Part shown: positions 55,482 to 63,405 of the stretch, piece after piece
Numbering within the stretch: position 1 is the first letter of the stretch
Layout: each line of letters begins with the position of its first letter
NCBI GenBank assembly: GCA_046350255.1
Contig: JAXMAV010000013.1
Span: forward strand, 233,695-297,694
DNA: 64,000 nt
Direction of reading: 5' to 3'
Source: CALDUY01 sp046350255
GTDB taxonomy: Bacteria > Planctomycetota > Planctomycetia > Gemmatales > Gemmataceae
Notes under the pieces: model-generated
The model's input: the letters and a program-made list of their open reading frames with translations, nothing else
Database searches by the model: none
What the model was told of the DNA's origin: nothing
Position numbers and translations under genes: made by a program

Positions 55482-57395
55482 ATGATTGGTGTCCTTCGCA
55501 CGTGGCTAACGAACACACGAACGCGCCGTACGGGAGTGGTCCTGGCGGGAGTGACGGCCCTGGGCCTGGGTGTCTGGGCGGGCCGCGGTTGGCTGGTCCA
55601 TCCGGCCACGGCGCAGCAGGCGGCTACCCCGGTGGCCTCCGAGCAGGCACCGTCGGTTCCTGCCTCGGACTACACGTCCCGGGTGGTGGCCTATGTCCAC
55701 AAGAGCACGCCGATCACCCGGCAGGAACTGGGCGAGTATCTGATCGCGCGCTACGGTGCCGAGAAGCTGCCCCTGCTGATCAATCGGCGCATCGTCGATG
55801 AGGCCTGCCAGCAGCGCAACATCGTCGTCACCGCCGCCGAGGTGGAGGCGGCCCTGGCTGAGGATCTCAAGGGGCTGGCCGTCGATCAGGCCACGTTCAT
55901 CAAGACCATCCTCAACCGCTACAAGAAGAATCTGTACGAGTGGAAGGAAGACCACGTTCGCCCGCGCGTTCAGATGACGCGGCTGGCCCAGGCGCGCCTG
56001 GTAGTTTCCGAGGATGAGCTGCGCAAGGCCTTCGAGTCTGCTCACGGCGAAAAGGTCGATTGTCGCATCATCCTCTGGTCGCACTCCAAGGAGAAGGAAG
56101 CGCTCGACCAGTTTTCGAAGCTGCGCGACAGCGAGGCGGCCTTCGCCGAGGCGGCCAAGCAGCAGGAAACCAGCTGGCTGGCGGCGGCTGGCGGCAGGAT
56201 CAAGCCCATCGGCCGCCACTCCAACAACGAGGCGCTGGAGCGTGAGGCGTTCAAGCTGCAGCCCGGTCAGGTCAGCACGCTCATCAAAACGCCCGAGGGT
56301 ATCTGCCTGGTCAAATGCGACAAGCGCCTGCCGGCGGACACCACGGTGAACTTCGACGCTGTCCGCGCCAAGCTGGAGAGCGAACTCCGCGCCACGAAGC
56401 TGAACACTGAGATGGGCGCGGTCTTCACCGCGCTCAAGGAAAAAGCACGGCCGCAACCTCTCTTGAAGAAAACCGATCGCGTGCCGCCCGGACCAACGCC
56501 GGCCCCCTCGCAGGTGGTGGCCTACATATTCGGCACGCGGCCGGTCACCCGTGAGGAACTGGGTGAGTTTCTCATCGCTCGCTACGGCGCCGAGAAGCTC
56601 GAGTTCCTGGTCAACCGCCGGGTCATCGACCTGGCCTGTGCCGATCGCAAGGTGGTGGTGACCGACGCCGAGGTCGAGAAGGCGTTCGAGGACGACCTGG
56701 CCATGCTGAAGTGCGACCGCAAGCACTTCGAGGAGAAGATCCTGTCGCAGTGGGGCAAGAACCTCGTCGAGTACCGCGAGGACGTGCTGCGGCCTCGGTT
56801 GATGCTCACCCGGATGGCCGAGGGCCGGGTGAAGGTGAACGAGGAGGAACTGAAAAAGGGCTTCGAGGCTTACCACGGCGAACGGCTCGAGTGTCGGGTG
56901 ATCCTGTATCCGCCTGACCAGGCCAAGTATGCCATGACCGAGTATGCCCGCCTGCGCGACAACGAGGCGGAGTTTGCCGCCAAGGCCAAGTCGCAGCCCA
57001 GCCCGACGCTGGCAGCCCACGGCGGGAAGATCCCCGTCTTTGGCCGGCACGCCCTGGGTGACGAGAACCTGGAGCGCGAGGCGTTCCGGCTGCAGCCGGG
57101 TGAGGTCAGCCCGCTGATCGGTACGCCGCAGGGGCAGGTGATCATCAAGTGCGATCGCCGTCTCCCACCGGATAAGGACGCCAGCCTCGACCGCATCCGC
57201 GAGCAACTGACACGGGAGATCCGCGAGAAGAAGATTCAGCAGGAGATGCAGGTGGTCTTCAAGGAACTGCGTGACGCGGCCAACCCGCAGCTGATCCTGA
57301 AGAACCCGGGCAAGCCCGAGGATCTGCTGGCTGAGACGGCGAAGCTGCTATCCGACTTGCCGGGCCAGCCGCCCAGCGCCTCGGCCAGCAAGTAA
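55482..57395 (+). CDS. Periplasmic PpiC/SurA-like protein with duplicated halves
   Basis: 637 residues from ATG 55482 (gagagga upstream). A membrane or signal segment (VVLAGVTALGLGVWAG) is followed by two homologous copies of about 285 residues. Each opens with a SurA-type helical domain (ITRQELGEYLIARYGAEKL versus VTREELGEFLIARYGAEKL; LPLLINRRIVDEAC versus LEFLVNRRVIDLAC) and ends in a degenerate PpiC-like region (FKLQPGQVSTLIKTPEG versus FRLQPGEVSPLIGTPQG). Probably a chaperone for exported proteins; isomerase activity is uncertain. Confidence 0.8.
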   Translation: MIGVLRTWLTNTRTRRTGVVLAGVTALGLGVWAGRGWLVHPATAQQAATPVASEQAPSVPASDYTSRVVAYVHKSTPITRQELGEYLIARYGAEKLPLLINRRIVDEACQQRNIVVTAAEVEAALAEDLKGLAVDQATFIKTILNRYKKNLYEWKEDHVRPRVQMTRLAQARLVVSEDELRKAFESAHGEKVDCRIILWSHSKEKEALDQFSKLRDSEAAFAEAAKQQETSWLAAAGGRIKPIGRHSNNEALEREAFKLQPGQVSTLIKTPEGICLVKCDKRLPADTTVNFDAVRAKLESELRATKLNTEMGAVFTALKEKARPQPLLKKTDRVPPGPTPAPSQVVAYIFGTRPVTREELGEFLIARYGAEKLEFLVNRRVIDLACADRKVVVTDAEVEKAFEDDLAMLKCDRKHFEEKILSQWGKNLVEYREDVLRPRLMLTRMAEGRVKVNEEELKKGFEAYHGERLECRVILYPPDQAKYAMTEYARLRDNEAEFAAKAKSQPSPTLAAHGGKIPVFGRHALGDENLEREAFRLQPGEVSPLIGTPQGQVIIKCDRRLPPDKDASLDRIREQLTREIREKKIQQEMQVVFKELRDAANPQLILKNPGKPEDLLAETAKLLSDLPGQPPSASASK

Positions 57396-57416
57396 CGCCG
57401 CCGTCGCCCACGCTTG

Positions 57417-57466
57417 CTCCAGGAGATACCATGAGAGAGAAAGCCTCTCCGTGGTATCTCCTGGAG
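57417..57466 (+). promoter_or_regulatory. 15-bp perfect hairpin that buries the next gene's ribosome site
   Basis: CTCCAGGAGATACCA (57417-57431) and TGGTATCTCCTGGAG (57452-57466) pair perfectly; the 20-base loop can add GAGAG/CTCTC. The GGAG at 57463-57466 is the only ribosome site for ATG 57474, seven bases on. It may also terminate transcription from the upstream gene, but only TGTTT follows. Confidence 0.6.
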
Positions 57467-57473
57467 TGTTTCC

Positions 57474-60233
57474 ATGCGCCGAATGTTTGCCGGGCTGACT
57501 CTGCTTGGACTGTCGGTGGCTGTCTGGGCGGCGGCACCTCCCGCGGCGGACTTCATCCCCTGGACGATTGAAGATGTGGTCGAGCAGGAAGAAGCCACGG
57601 GGTTTCGTCTGTCTCCCGATGGGAGTCACGTGCTGTTGGTGCGCTCCACCGCCAACGATGAGGAGAACGGTCACGTTCAGCAGATCCACCGCATCCACCT
57701 GAAAACCGGGCGCGAGGTGCAACTGACACGGGGCCGTCACAGTTGCACCAGCCCCTGCTGGTCGCCGGATGGCCGCACCATCGCCTTTCTGTCCGACCGG
57801 CCGGCCGAGACCAAATCGTCGGCAAAAAAGACAAAGACGGGCAAGGATGACGACGACGCGGACGAGACAGACACGACGCAAGCGTGGGTGATGGATGCCT
57901 CGGGAGGCGAGCCCTCGGCGGTCACCGAGGGCAAACGAGCGGTGCAGCACATTGCCTGGGCCACCTCCGATACCTTGTTCTTCACTGCCAGGGAGGCACT
58001 CGGACGCCGGGAGAGTTACCTCAAGCAGGATCGCAAGGACGAGACGACCGTGGTGGAGGACGACGCCAACGAACCGCCGGTCCGGCTCTTTCGCGTGGAC
58101 GTGACGTCGAAGCAGGTGAAGCGTCTCAGCGATAACCGCGACCAGATCGATCAGTTTGCCGTCGCTCCTGGTGGCAAGCACGTCGTCGCGCTGCACAGCC
58201 GTAGCCTGCGCTACACCTACGACAACAAGATCAAGCCGATCGTCGAACTACACGACCTGAAGGCGGGCACGCGCCGGCGCGTGCTGGCCGACCCCCGACT
58301 GAATATCTCGGGGCTGATCTGGGCGCCGGACGGCTCGGGGTTTTATGCCACGAACGAACATTCGAGCCAGCCGCACCTGGCGCAGGCGGGCGTGACCGAA
58401 CTGTGGTGGTTTGACCTGGCAGCCGGGCAGCATCGGCGGCTGGACCTGAAATGGCCTCGCGGGCTGGCTGGCCAGTACATCGACAGCGCCGCTCCGGCCA
58501 TTGTCCCGCTGCACGATGGCTTTCTGGCGCTGCTGGCCGATGGCGTACGCTTCCGGGCCGCGCGCTATACCCGCCAGGGAAAGAAACTCACTCGACGCTG
58601 GGTGAAGGGCCGGGATGCAGGCCATCTCGTGGGGCTGGATGCCACGCCGGATGGTGCCACGGTGGTCTACGCGCACAGCACGGCCGCCTCGCCGCCTCGC
58701 TGGTTCCAGGCCCGGCTACGCGGCGCGAACCTGCGCTCTCCTGATCTGATTGTCTCTGCAAACGATCTGGAAAAGCGACGAATCGCTCGCTGCGAGGTGG
58801 TGCGCTGGAAGGGGGCGCGCAACGAGGAGGTCGAGGGACTGCTCTTCTATCCCCACGGCTGGCAGCCCGGTCGACCGGCCCCGCTGGTGGTGCAGATTCA
58901 CGGTGGCCCCGCGGCGGCGGATCACGATGCCTGGGACGAGAACTGGGCCGGCAGCGCTAACCTGATGTGTCAGCGCGGCGCCTTCGTGCTGCGGCCCAAC
59001 TATCATGGCAGCTCCAGTTATGGTCTGGCCTGGCTGGAATCGATTGCAGGCGGACGCTACTGCGATCTCGAACCCGTGGACATCGAGAAGGGCATTGATG
59101 CGCTAATCACTCGCGGCCTGGTCGATCCCAACCGGCTGGCTCTCAGTGGCTGGTCCAATGGCGCTATTCTCACCAACGTGCTCATGACCCGGTCGAATCG
59201 CTACCGCGCGGCCATCGTCGGCGCGGGTTCGGTCGAGTATGTCAGCGACTGGTCGTCGTGCGAGTTTGGCGAGGCGTTCGATCGATTCTACTTCGGCCGG
59301 TCGCCGCTGGAAGACCTTTCGTTGTATCAGCGCAAGTCGCCCTTCTACCAGTTGCAGCGCGTCACCACGCCGACGCTGATTCTCTCAGGCAGCGAGGATC
59401 GGGTCGTGCATCCGCAGCAAGGGTGGGCCCTGTACCGCGCACTGCAGCAACTGGGGAAAGCACCGGTGCGCTTCGTGCTGTTCCCTGGCGAGAAGCACAG
59501 CCTGAAGAAACTGGCCAGCCAGCGTCGCAAACTCGAGGAAGAACTGGCCTGGCTGGACGAACACCTCTTCGCCACCACCCCTGTCGAGGGGCCCCTGGTG
59601 AAGAAAGAAGCGCCGCTGGCCTGGTTGCTCCATCGCGGACAGGCCCGGCGTGTCGGTTCGCTGTTCGGCGTGCAGCAGGGGAAGTTGCTCGTGCCCGAAC
59701 TGGTGCGTCACGGCAAGCTCTGGGTCGGGCGGTTCGAGGTGACTCGCGCGCAGTTCGCGCGCTTCCAACCCAACTATCGGATCGAACCGGGCACCGAGAA
59801 CTTCCCCGCCAGCGGGATCTCGTTCGAGGAGGCCCAGGCTTACTGCGCCTGGCTCCGCCGGGAGACCGGGCAGCCCTATCGCCTGCCCACCGAGACCGAA
59901 GCCGACACGCTCTACGAAAAACCGGGCGACGGTGACAACACGCTGGATGCCTGGGCTGGTTATACAGTGAACATCGATGATGCAGTCCGGCTTCGAGAGA
60001 AACTGGCGAGTTTACCTCAGGGAACCACCTTGCTGCGTGAGGTGGGCTCTGGCCGCGGCGTCGGCAAGCCGGACCTGGTCTACGATCTGGGGGGCAACGT
60101 CGCCGAGTGGGTCACGACGAAGAAAGGCAAGGGTGTCCTCCGGGGTGGTAGCGCCGATCTTCCCGCCGATCGTCGGGGGAAGGGGCCCGAAGCCGGACTC
60201 GGATATCGCGGTTTTCGTTTGCTACTGGACTAA
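57474..60233 (+). CDS. S9 prolyl oligopeptidase fused to a C-terminal FGE-like (SUMF1) domain
   Basis: 919 residues, exported (MRRMFAGLTLLGLSVAVWAA). A propeller to about residue 420 (RLSPDGSHVLLV, WSPDGRTIAFLS) precedes the hydrolase domain: Ser near 560 in SGWSNGA, Asp in SGSEDRVVHP and His in PGEKHSLKK. From about 735 the protein is a shortened SUMF1 fold: VGRFEVTRAQFARF, ISFEEAQAYCAWLRRETGQP, YRLPTETEADTLY, YDLGGNVAEWV, GYRGFRLLLD. The FGE catalytic cysteines are absent (GGSADLPAD), so this part probably binds or stabilises rather than oxidises. Its translation may be controlled by the hairpin just upstream. Confidence 0.88.
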   Translation: MRRMFAGLTLLGLSVAVWAAAPPAADFIPWTIEDVVEQEEATGFRLSPDGSHVLLVRSTANDEENGHVQQIHRIHLKTGREVQLTRGRHSCTSPCWSPDGRTIAFLSDRPAETKSSAKKTKTGKDDDDADETDTTQAWVMDASGGEPSAVTEGKRAVQHIAWATSDTLFFTAREALGRRESYLKQDRKDETTVVEDDANEPPVRLFRVDVTSKQVKRLSDNRDQIDQFAVAPGGKHVVALHSRSLRYTYDNKIKPIVELHDLKAGTRRRVLADPRLNISGLIWAPDGSGFYATNEHSSQPHLAQAGVTELWWFDLAAGQHRRLDLKWPRGLAGQYIDSAAPAIVPLHDGFLALLADGVRFRAARYTRQGKKLTRRWVKGRDAGHLVGLDATPDGATVVYAHSTAASPPRWFQARLRGANLRSPDLIVSANDLEKRRIARCEVVRWKGARNEEVEGLLFYPHGWQPGRPAPLVVQIHGGPAAADHDAWDENWAGSANLMCQRGAFVLRPNYHGSSSYGLAWLESIAGGRYCDLEPVDIEKGIDALITRGLVDPNRLALSGWSNGAILTNVLMTRSNRYRAAIVGAGSVEYVSDWSSCEFGEAFDRFYFGRSPLEDLSLYQRKSPFYQLQRVTTPTLILSGSEDRVVHPQQGWALYRALQQLGKAPVRFVLFPGEKHSLKKLASQRRKLEEELAWLDEHLFATTPVEGPLVKKEAPLAWLLHRGQARRVGSLFGVQQGKLLVPELVRHGKLWVGRFEVTRAQFARFQPNYRIEPGTENFPASGISFEEAQAYCAWLRRETGQPYRLPTETEADTLYEKPGDGDNTLDAWAGYTVNIDDAVRLREKLASLPQGTTLLREVGSGRGVGKPDLVYDLGGNVAEWVTTKKGKGVLRGGSADLPADRRGKGPEAGLGYRGFRLLLD

Positions 60234-60325
60234 CACCCGACTATTCTACATCATGAAGGGTGTATGAAGCCGACCCGACACTGCGCTCGCGGGAAGCCCG
60301 GTGCCGGGGACAAAAGGGATTGGCC

Positions 60326-60562
60326 ATGAGCGAGAGCGACATCGTCTGCGTGGCGACCACGCCGAACCGCACGCTGGCCTGGCGTTGGCGGTCGGTACTC
60401 GAGGCCGAAGGGATCGAATGCCAGGTCGGCGAACAGCTGACGTTCTGGTTCGAAAACCAGCCGTGGTCTCAGGCGGATGTCTGGGTCCATCGGGCCCAGG
60501 CGCATCGGGCCCGTGAACTGCTCGAACCAGAAGTTCTCGCCCAGCTACCCCAGCTCGGGTAG
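60326..60562 (+). CDS. DUF2007-like small protein
   Basis: 78 residues. ATG 60326 follows aaaggga. The sequence (VATTPNRTLAWRWRSVLEAE, then VGEQLTFWFEN, VWVHRAQAHRARELLE) fits the small DUF2007 family of putative signal-transducing proteins, which have a ferredoxin-like fold. Partners unknown. It is followed by a hairpin at 60614. Confidence 0.7.
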   Translation: MSESDIVCVATTPNRTLAWRWRSVLEAEGIECQVGEQLTFWFENQPWSQADVWVHRAQAHRARELLEPEVLAQLPQLG

Positions 60563-60613
60563 GTCGGGATGCCTTTTTCCCCGCACAAGGCGTGCGCGGG
60601 CGGTGAACATGCA

Positions 60614-60644
60614 GAAGGGGACGTGTGCAAGACATGTCCCCTTC
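60614..60644. terminator. Terminator-like hairpin after DUF2007
   Basis: GAAGGGGACGTGT pairs with ACATGTCCCCTTC (13 bp, one G-U) around loop GCAAG, followed by GTGTTT. It ends the 57474-60562 gene group. Confidence 0.6.
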
Positions 60645-60674
60645 GTGTTTGCGCGTCTGGTGATGTTGCCACTG

Positions 60675-61084
60675 TCAGGATGTGTAGCGGTGGAATTCCC
60701 AGGCGGGCCTGGCATCCTCGCGCGGTGTGGGCAGAATAATGTTGGTACGATCCTGATCGATAAGGCGATCGAGATTGGTCGCGATGCCACGGATGTAGTG
60801 GAAGTCGGCCACGAAGGTGCCGCCGCGGAGCCCATCGGCGATGCCGTCTTGCCCACCGTCGAGATTGTCGCGGTCGATTCCTCCGAAGAATCTGTCATCC
60901 CCCGCGCCGCCGGAAAGAGCGTCGTTGCCGGCCTCACCATAACAAGACATCGGTGCCGAGGCCGCCCATCAGCATAGAAGAGGGCGTTGAAGGTTCCACC
61001 CATGTCGCCGAGGGTGGCTGACAGCACACGGCGCTCTTCTAGCGATTCGAGCGCGAGGCTGTGTGTGGGGGCCTGGGGTCCCCA
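60675..61084 (-). pseudogene. Decayed RTX-type calcium-binding repeat protein
   Basis: Reading from 61084 down, one frame gives LALESLEERRVLSATLGDMG, the planctomycete N-terminal motif, then GTFNALFYADG. Another frame gives MGGLGTDVL, and a third gives YGEAGNDALSGGAGDDRFFG, then DRDNLDGGQDG: RTX nonapeptides GGxGxDxxx. At least two frameshifts and a large internal loss separate start and end, so the gene is dead. The remaining tail stops at 60675. Confidence 0.6.
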
Positions 61085-61265
61085 TGGGACCGACTCCTGT
61101 AGCTAGGCGGGTGTGGTGGGTGCAAGGACAGACGTCGTGAAGAGTGTTGACGCCCGCACCACAGGTATGGGTACTGGCTGGAGTTGTGAGGCAGGTAGGA
61201 GGAAAGAAGGGGAAAAAGCAACAAAGCGAGATTCCAATCATGGAACCTCGCTTCAGTGTTTCAAA

Positions 61266-61337
61266 TTGCGGCGACAGGACTCGAACCTGTGACCTCCAGG
61301 TTATGAGCCTGGCGAGCTACCACTGCTCCACGCCGCG
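61266..61337 (-). tRNA. Initiator tRNA-Met (CAT anticodon)
   Basis: 72 bases fold into a full cloverleaf with loop CTCATAA. Initiator features: C1 opposite A72 at the acceptor end and A11-T24 in the D stem. The anticodon stem CCAGG/CCTGG has A29-T41 instead of the usual third G-C pair. The 3' CCA is not encoded (TTT follows A73). T arm ACAGG-TTCGAGT-CCTGT is intact. Confidence 0.92.
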
Positions 61338-61411
61338 GTCTGACTGCTTCTCGCAATCCACACCCTCATCTTACACCCCAGATGCTGAAAGACAAGGGCA
61401 CATTCGCGCAA

Positions 61412-61790
61412 TTACTCGTGCGGCCCCTGCGAGGCTATCGCCTGGGGCTGAGGGGACGCACTGTCGGCATGGCCGAGCAGCTCCTGCGTAGTGCGGAGGG
61501 CCCTCATGCTGGCGTTGTTGAAGAAGTCTGACGCTGGGTGCATGCCGGCTTGGCACAGCATCGAACGCGTCCTTGCCATCGCGCAGGTTGGCGTCTGTGA
61601 GGAGGTCAGCCTGCAGGCGATCGATTCCATCTAACGCGGCGAGATGCTGGCGCATGTCGTGGAAAACGATGAAGCGGCGACCCCAGTTGAGGTAGGCCAG
61701 TTCGGTGCGTCGGGAGTAGTGCAGTAGTTGCAGGAAAGCCGCGACATGGTCGAAGAGTGTGGGCGGCTGAAGGGAGTCAGGAGAATTCAC
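61412..61790 (-). pseudogene. Integron-type tyrosine recombinase (IntI-like), broken
   Basis: GTG 61790 has AAGGAG six bases upstream. The first 40 codons read LFDHVAAFLQLLHYSRRTEL followed by AYLNWGRRFIVFHDMRQ, very like the IntI N-terminus (HYSxRTExAYxxWxRxFIxFH). After that come only fragments: DGKDAFDAVPSR, recalling the KDR-LP region, and, in another frame, RALRTTQELLGHAD, recalling the IRTVQDLLGHSD box before the catalytic Tyr. The central catalytic region is missing, so the enzyme is non-functional. Confidence 0.7.
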
Positions 61791-61996
61791 AGAAAACTCC
61801 TTGCCAGGTGGAGTACCTGCGGTTAGTGTGCCGGGTGCCGTGAGATAGACCACTCGGGTTAGCTAGGGATGGCACTGAGGGTGCACCTGCTCGAAGGAGC
61901 AGGGTTGGAGTGGCGTTAGGTGGAAGAATCGATGGGATTAGGTGTAATCGATTCCATCAGATAACAAGTTCGCTGCAATGAGGGATGCGTGGCTCA

Positions 61997-62662
61997 ATGT
62001 GGAAGTGGATTCGTTCCCTTTTCGGTGGTGCTGTGGCCAGCAAAGCCCCCATTGACTTTGAAACGCTCAAGGCAGAAGTGGAGAGCGTCTTGCGCCTCGA
62101 TCTCGCGTCCGACGCAGCCCGCGAGGCAAATGGCGATTTGGTGCTCAACGTATTGCGCCGCCTCGATAGCGAAGTCGAAAGCGTGAGCCAACAGGCCAAC
62201 GGCTACCCGGCCAATCCCATTTCAGCCCTCGTGTGGATGAATGGCGCTGGATACGGAAATCTCGCGTGTGCTTTGACGCACCAATTCCGGGCCGCTGGAT
62301 GGCTGAAACGCGAAGAAAATGCCAGTGCCTTGTGGGCAAAGGCAACCCTCGCAGTTTGTTCGCACTACCACCACATGGTTGGCCCAGCAATGATCGCGAA
62401 CGCCGATTGTCATGATCGGCTTGGAAACGCCGCACGGGCAACGCAAATGTATGGCGGCGTCGTGAAGGACTTCGCCTTTATCGTGGACAATTGGTTCAAT
62501 GAGAGTGAGTCGCCAAGCGACGAGGACAGGCTAGCGCTCGAATCGCTGCAAACGGCAACGGAGCGCCTGTTGTCTCGTGGCACCCAGGCACTCGACGGGA
62601 TCGATCTGTCGGCCTTGCAGTCGAAGATTGACAACATTCTCTCGCGTCCCCGCACCAACTGA
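61997..62662 (+). CDS. Cassette-borne protein of unknown function
   Basis: 221 residues from ATG 61997 (61985 is in frame but abuts the gaggg ribosome site). N-terminus MWKWIRSLFGGAVASKAP is amphipathic, not a clear signal. The rest is helical and TPR-like (ALWAKATLAVCSHYHHMVGP, NADCHDRLGNAARATQMYGG). I recognise no family. Base composition is clearly less GC-rich than the rest of the window, in line with acquisition as a cassette. The stop lies ten bases before the attC-like site. Confidence 0.75.
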   Translation: MWKWIRSLFGGAVASKAPIDFETLKAEVESVLRLDLASDAAREANGDLVLNVLRRLDSEVESVSQQANGYPANPISALVWMNGAGYGNLACALTHQFRAAGWLKREENASALWAKATLAVCSHYHHMVGPAMIANADCHDRLGNAARATQMYGGVVKDFAFIVDNWFNESESPSDEDRLALESLQTATERLLSRGTQALDGIDLSALQSKIDNILSRPRTN

Positions 62663-62672
62663 AGGCGCGAGC

Positions 62673-62769
62673 AGCGAACCAGCCGTTGCACCTGACCGCG
62701 GCGGCATTACTGTTTTTCAGTGTTCAACGTCTCACCAGCCGCCGCGGCAGGTGAACGGTGTCGTTCGGC
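62673..62769 (+). other. attC-like recombination site
   Basis: Inverse core AGCGAAC (62673-62679) and core GTTCGGC (62763-62769) flank inner arms CCGTTGCACCTGACCGCGG.. (62683-62704) and ..CCGCGGCAGGTGAACGG (62739-62758). The arms pair over 20 bp, with only G62688 and A62695 left unpaired on one side, the bulged-base signature of attC sites. Total length 97. The core departs from GTTRRRY at one base. Confidence 0.65.
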
Positions 62770-62785
62770 GGCTGAGGGCGTGCGG

Positions 62786-63241
62786 GTGAGCGAGGCGGAG
62801 CGGAACAAGGCGGTCGTGCGGGCGTTCGTGGCGGCGGTCAACGCCCAGGACTGGGGCCGCGTCGCCCGGCTGGTCGCCCCCGACTTCGTCCGCCACAGCC
62901 ACGCCGGCGGGTCGCCCGGCGTCCGCAGCCGGGACGACCTGCTCCGCTTCCTGCGGGGCGAGTTCGAGACGTTCCCGGACGCCCGCGAGGAGATTGCGGA
63001 CATGGTGGCCGAGGGCGACCGGGTGGCGGTGCGGCACTGTTTCCGCGGCACGCAGGCCGGGCCGATGGGGCCGTACCCGCCGTCCGGCCGGGTCATGGCC
63101 GCGGACTACCTGGCCATCTACCGGCTGGCCGGCGGGGCGATCGCGGAGGCGTGGGCCGAGTGGGACAACCTGTCCGGGCTGGCGCAGCTCGGGCACCACA
63201 AGCACGCCGCCCCAGGCGCTGCAGCAGACGGCGGGGGCTGA
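62786..63241 (+). CDS. SnoaL-like/ester cyclase family protein (second cassette gene)
   Basis: 151 residues from GTG 62786, with gaggg upstream; the frame is open earlier into the attC site but that is unlikely to be used. SnoaL-like pattern: NKAVVRAFVAAVNAQDWGRV, APDFVRHSHAGGSPGVRSRD, FPDAREEIADMVAEGDRVAV, GRVMAADYLAIYRLAGG, AEAWAEWDNL. Such small NTF2-fold proteins include cyclases and hydrolases; substrate unknown. Even more GC-rich than the window average and unlike the preceding gene, consistent with a different origin. Confidence 0.8.
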   Translation: MSEAERNKAVVRAFVAAVNAQDWGRVARLVAPDFVRHSHAGGSPGVRSRDDLLRFLRGEFETFPDAREEIADMVAEGDRVAVRHCFRGTQAGPMGPYPPSGRVMAADYLAIYRLAGGAIAEAWAEWDNLSGLAQLGHHKHAAPGAAADGGG

Positions 63242-63341
63242 TCGGTTTCTGGGACTTCATTGCCTCAGTAGCCCCCGCCGCTGCTGAGCTTGTTTGACTA
63301 TGAAGCCCCTCGGGTGTCAAGCGTCGATTTCTCCTCTTCCT

Positions 63342-63405
63342 GGACGTTATTTCTCGAGAGCCTCCCTTCACTCCGGTTGAGGGAGGCTCGCGAGAAATGA
63401 CGTCC
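63342..63405. repeat. 26-bp inverted repeat in non-coding DNA
   Basis: The gap 63242-63658 contains no gene I can support. Bases 63342-63367 and 63380-63405 pair at 24 of 26 positions around a 12-base spacer. A second hairpin overlaps the end of the previous gene (63222-63286). They may be ends of a lost element or structured RNA. Confidence 0.6.

Larger units (their letters stand above)
61412..63241. mobile_element. Decayed chromosomal integron (integrase relic, cassette, attC-like site, second cassette gene)
   Basis: The layout matches an integron: a minus-strand integrase relic whose 5' end faces plus-strand cassette genes, and a long imperfect palindrome after the first gene. Cassette one can be bounded at 61969-62763. 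No clear attI or second attC was found, and the integrase is broken, so it is probably inactive in place. Confidence 0.6.

Noticed and set aside
54166..55518. 450-codon minus-strand frame crossing the 111-bp repeat
   Set aside because: It runs through both the GH42-like gene and the non-coding repeat without a ribosome site; repeated LLTVARTP segments come from the DNA repeat.
55506..57206. 566-codon minus-strand open frame
   Set aside because: Antisense of the duplicated SurA-like gene; its internal repeats simply mirror those of the real gene.
61915..61921. GTTAGGT as attI core site
   Set aside because: It matches GTTRRRY, but the cassette-end complementarity places the junction at 61968, not here. 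A 7-base match alone is weak.
63222..63286. Hairpin at the end of the second cassette gene as a second attC
   Set aside because: It has good arms with a bulge, but no core/inverse-core pair (GTTCGGC with GCCGAAC) flanks it, and one arm is inside the coding region.
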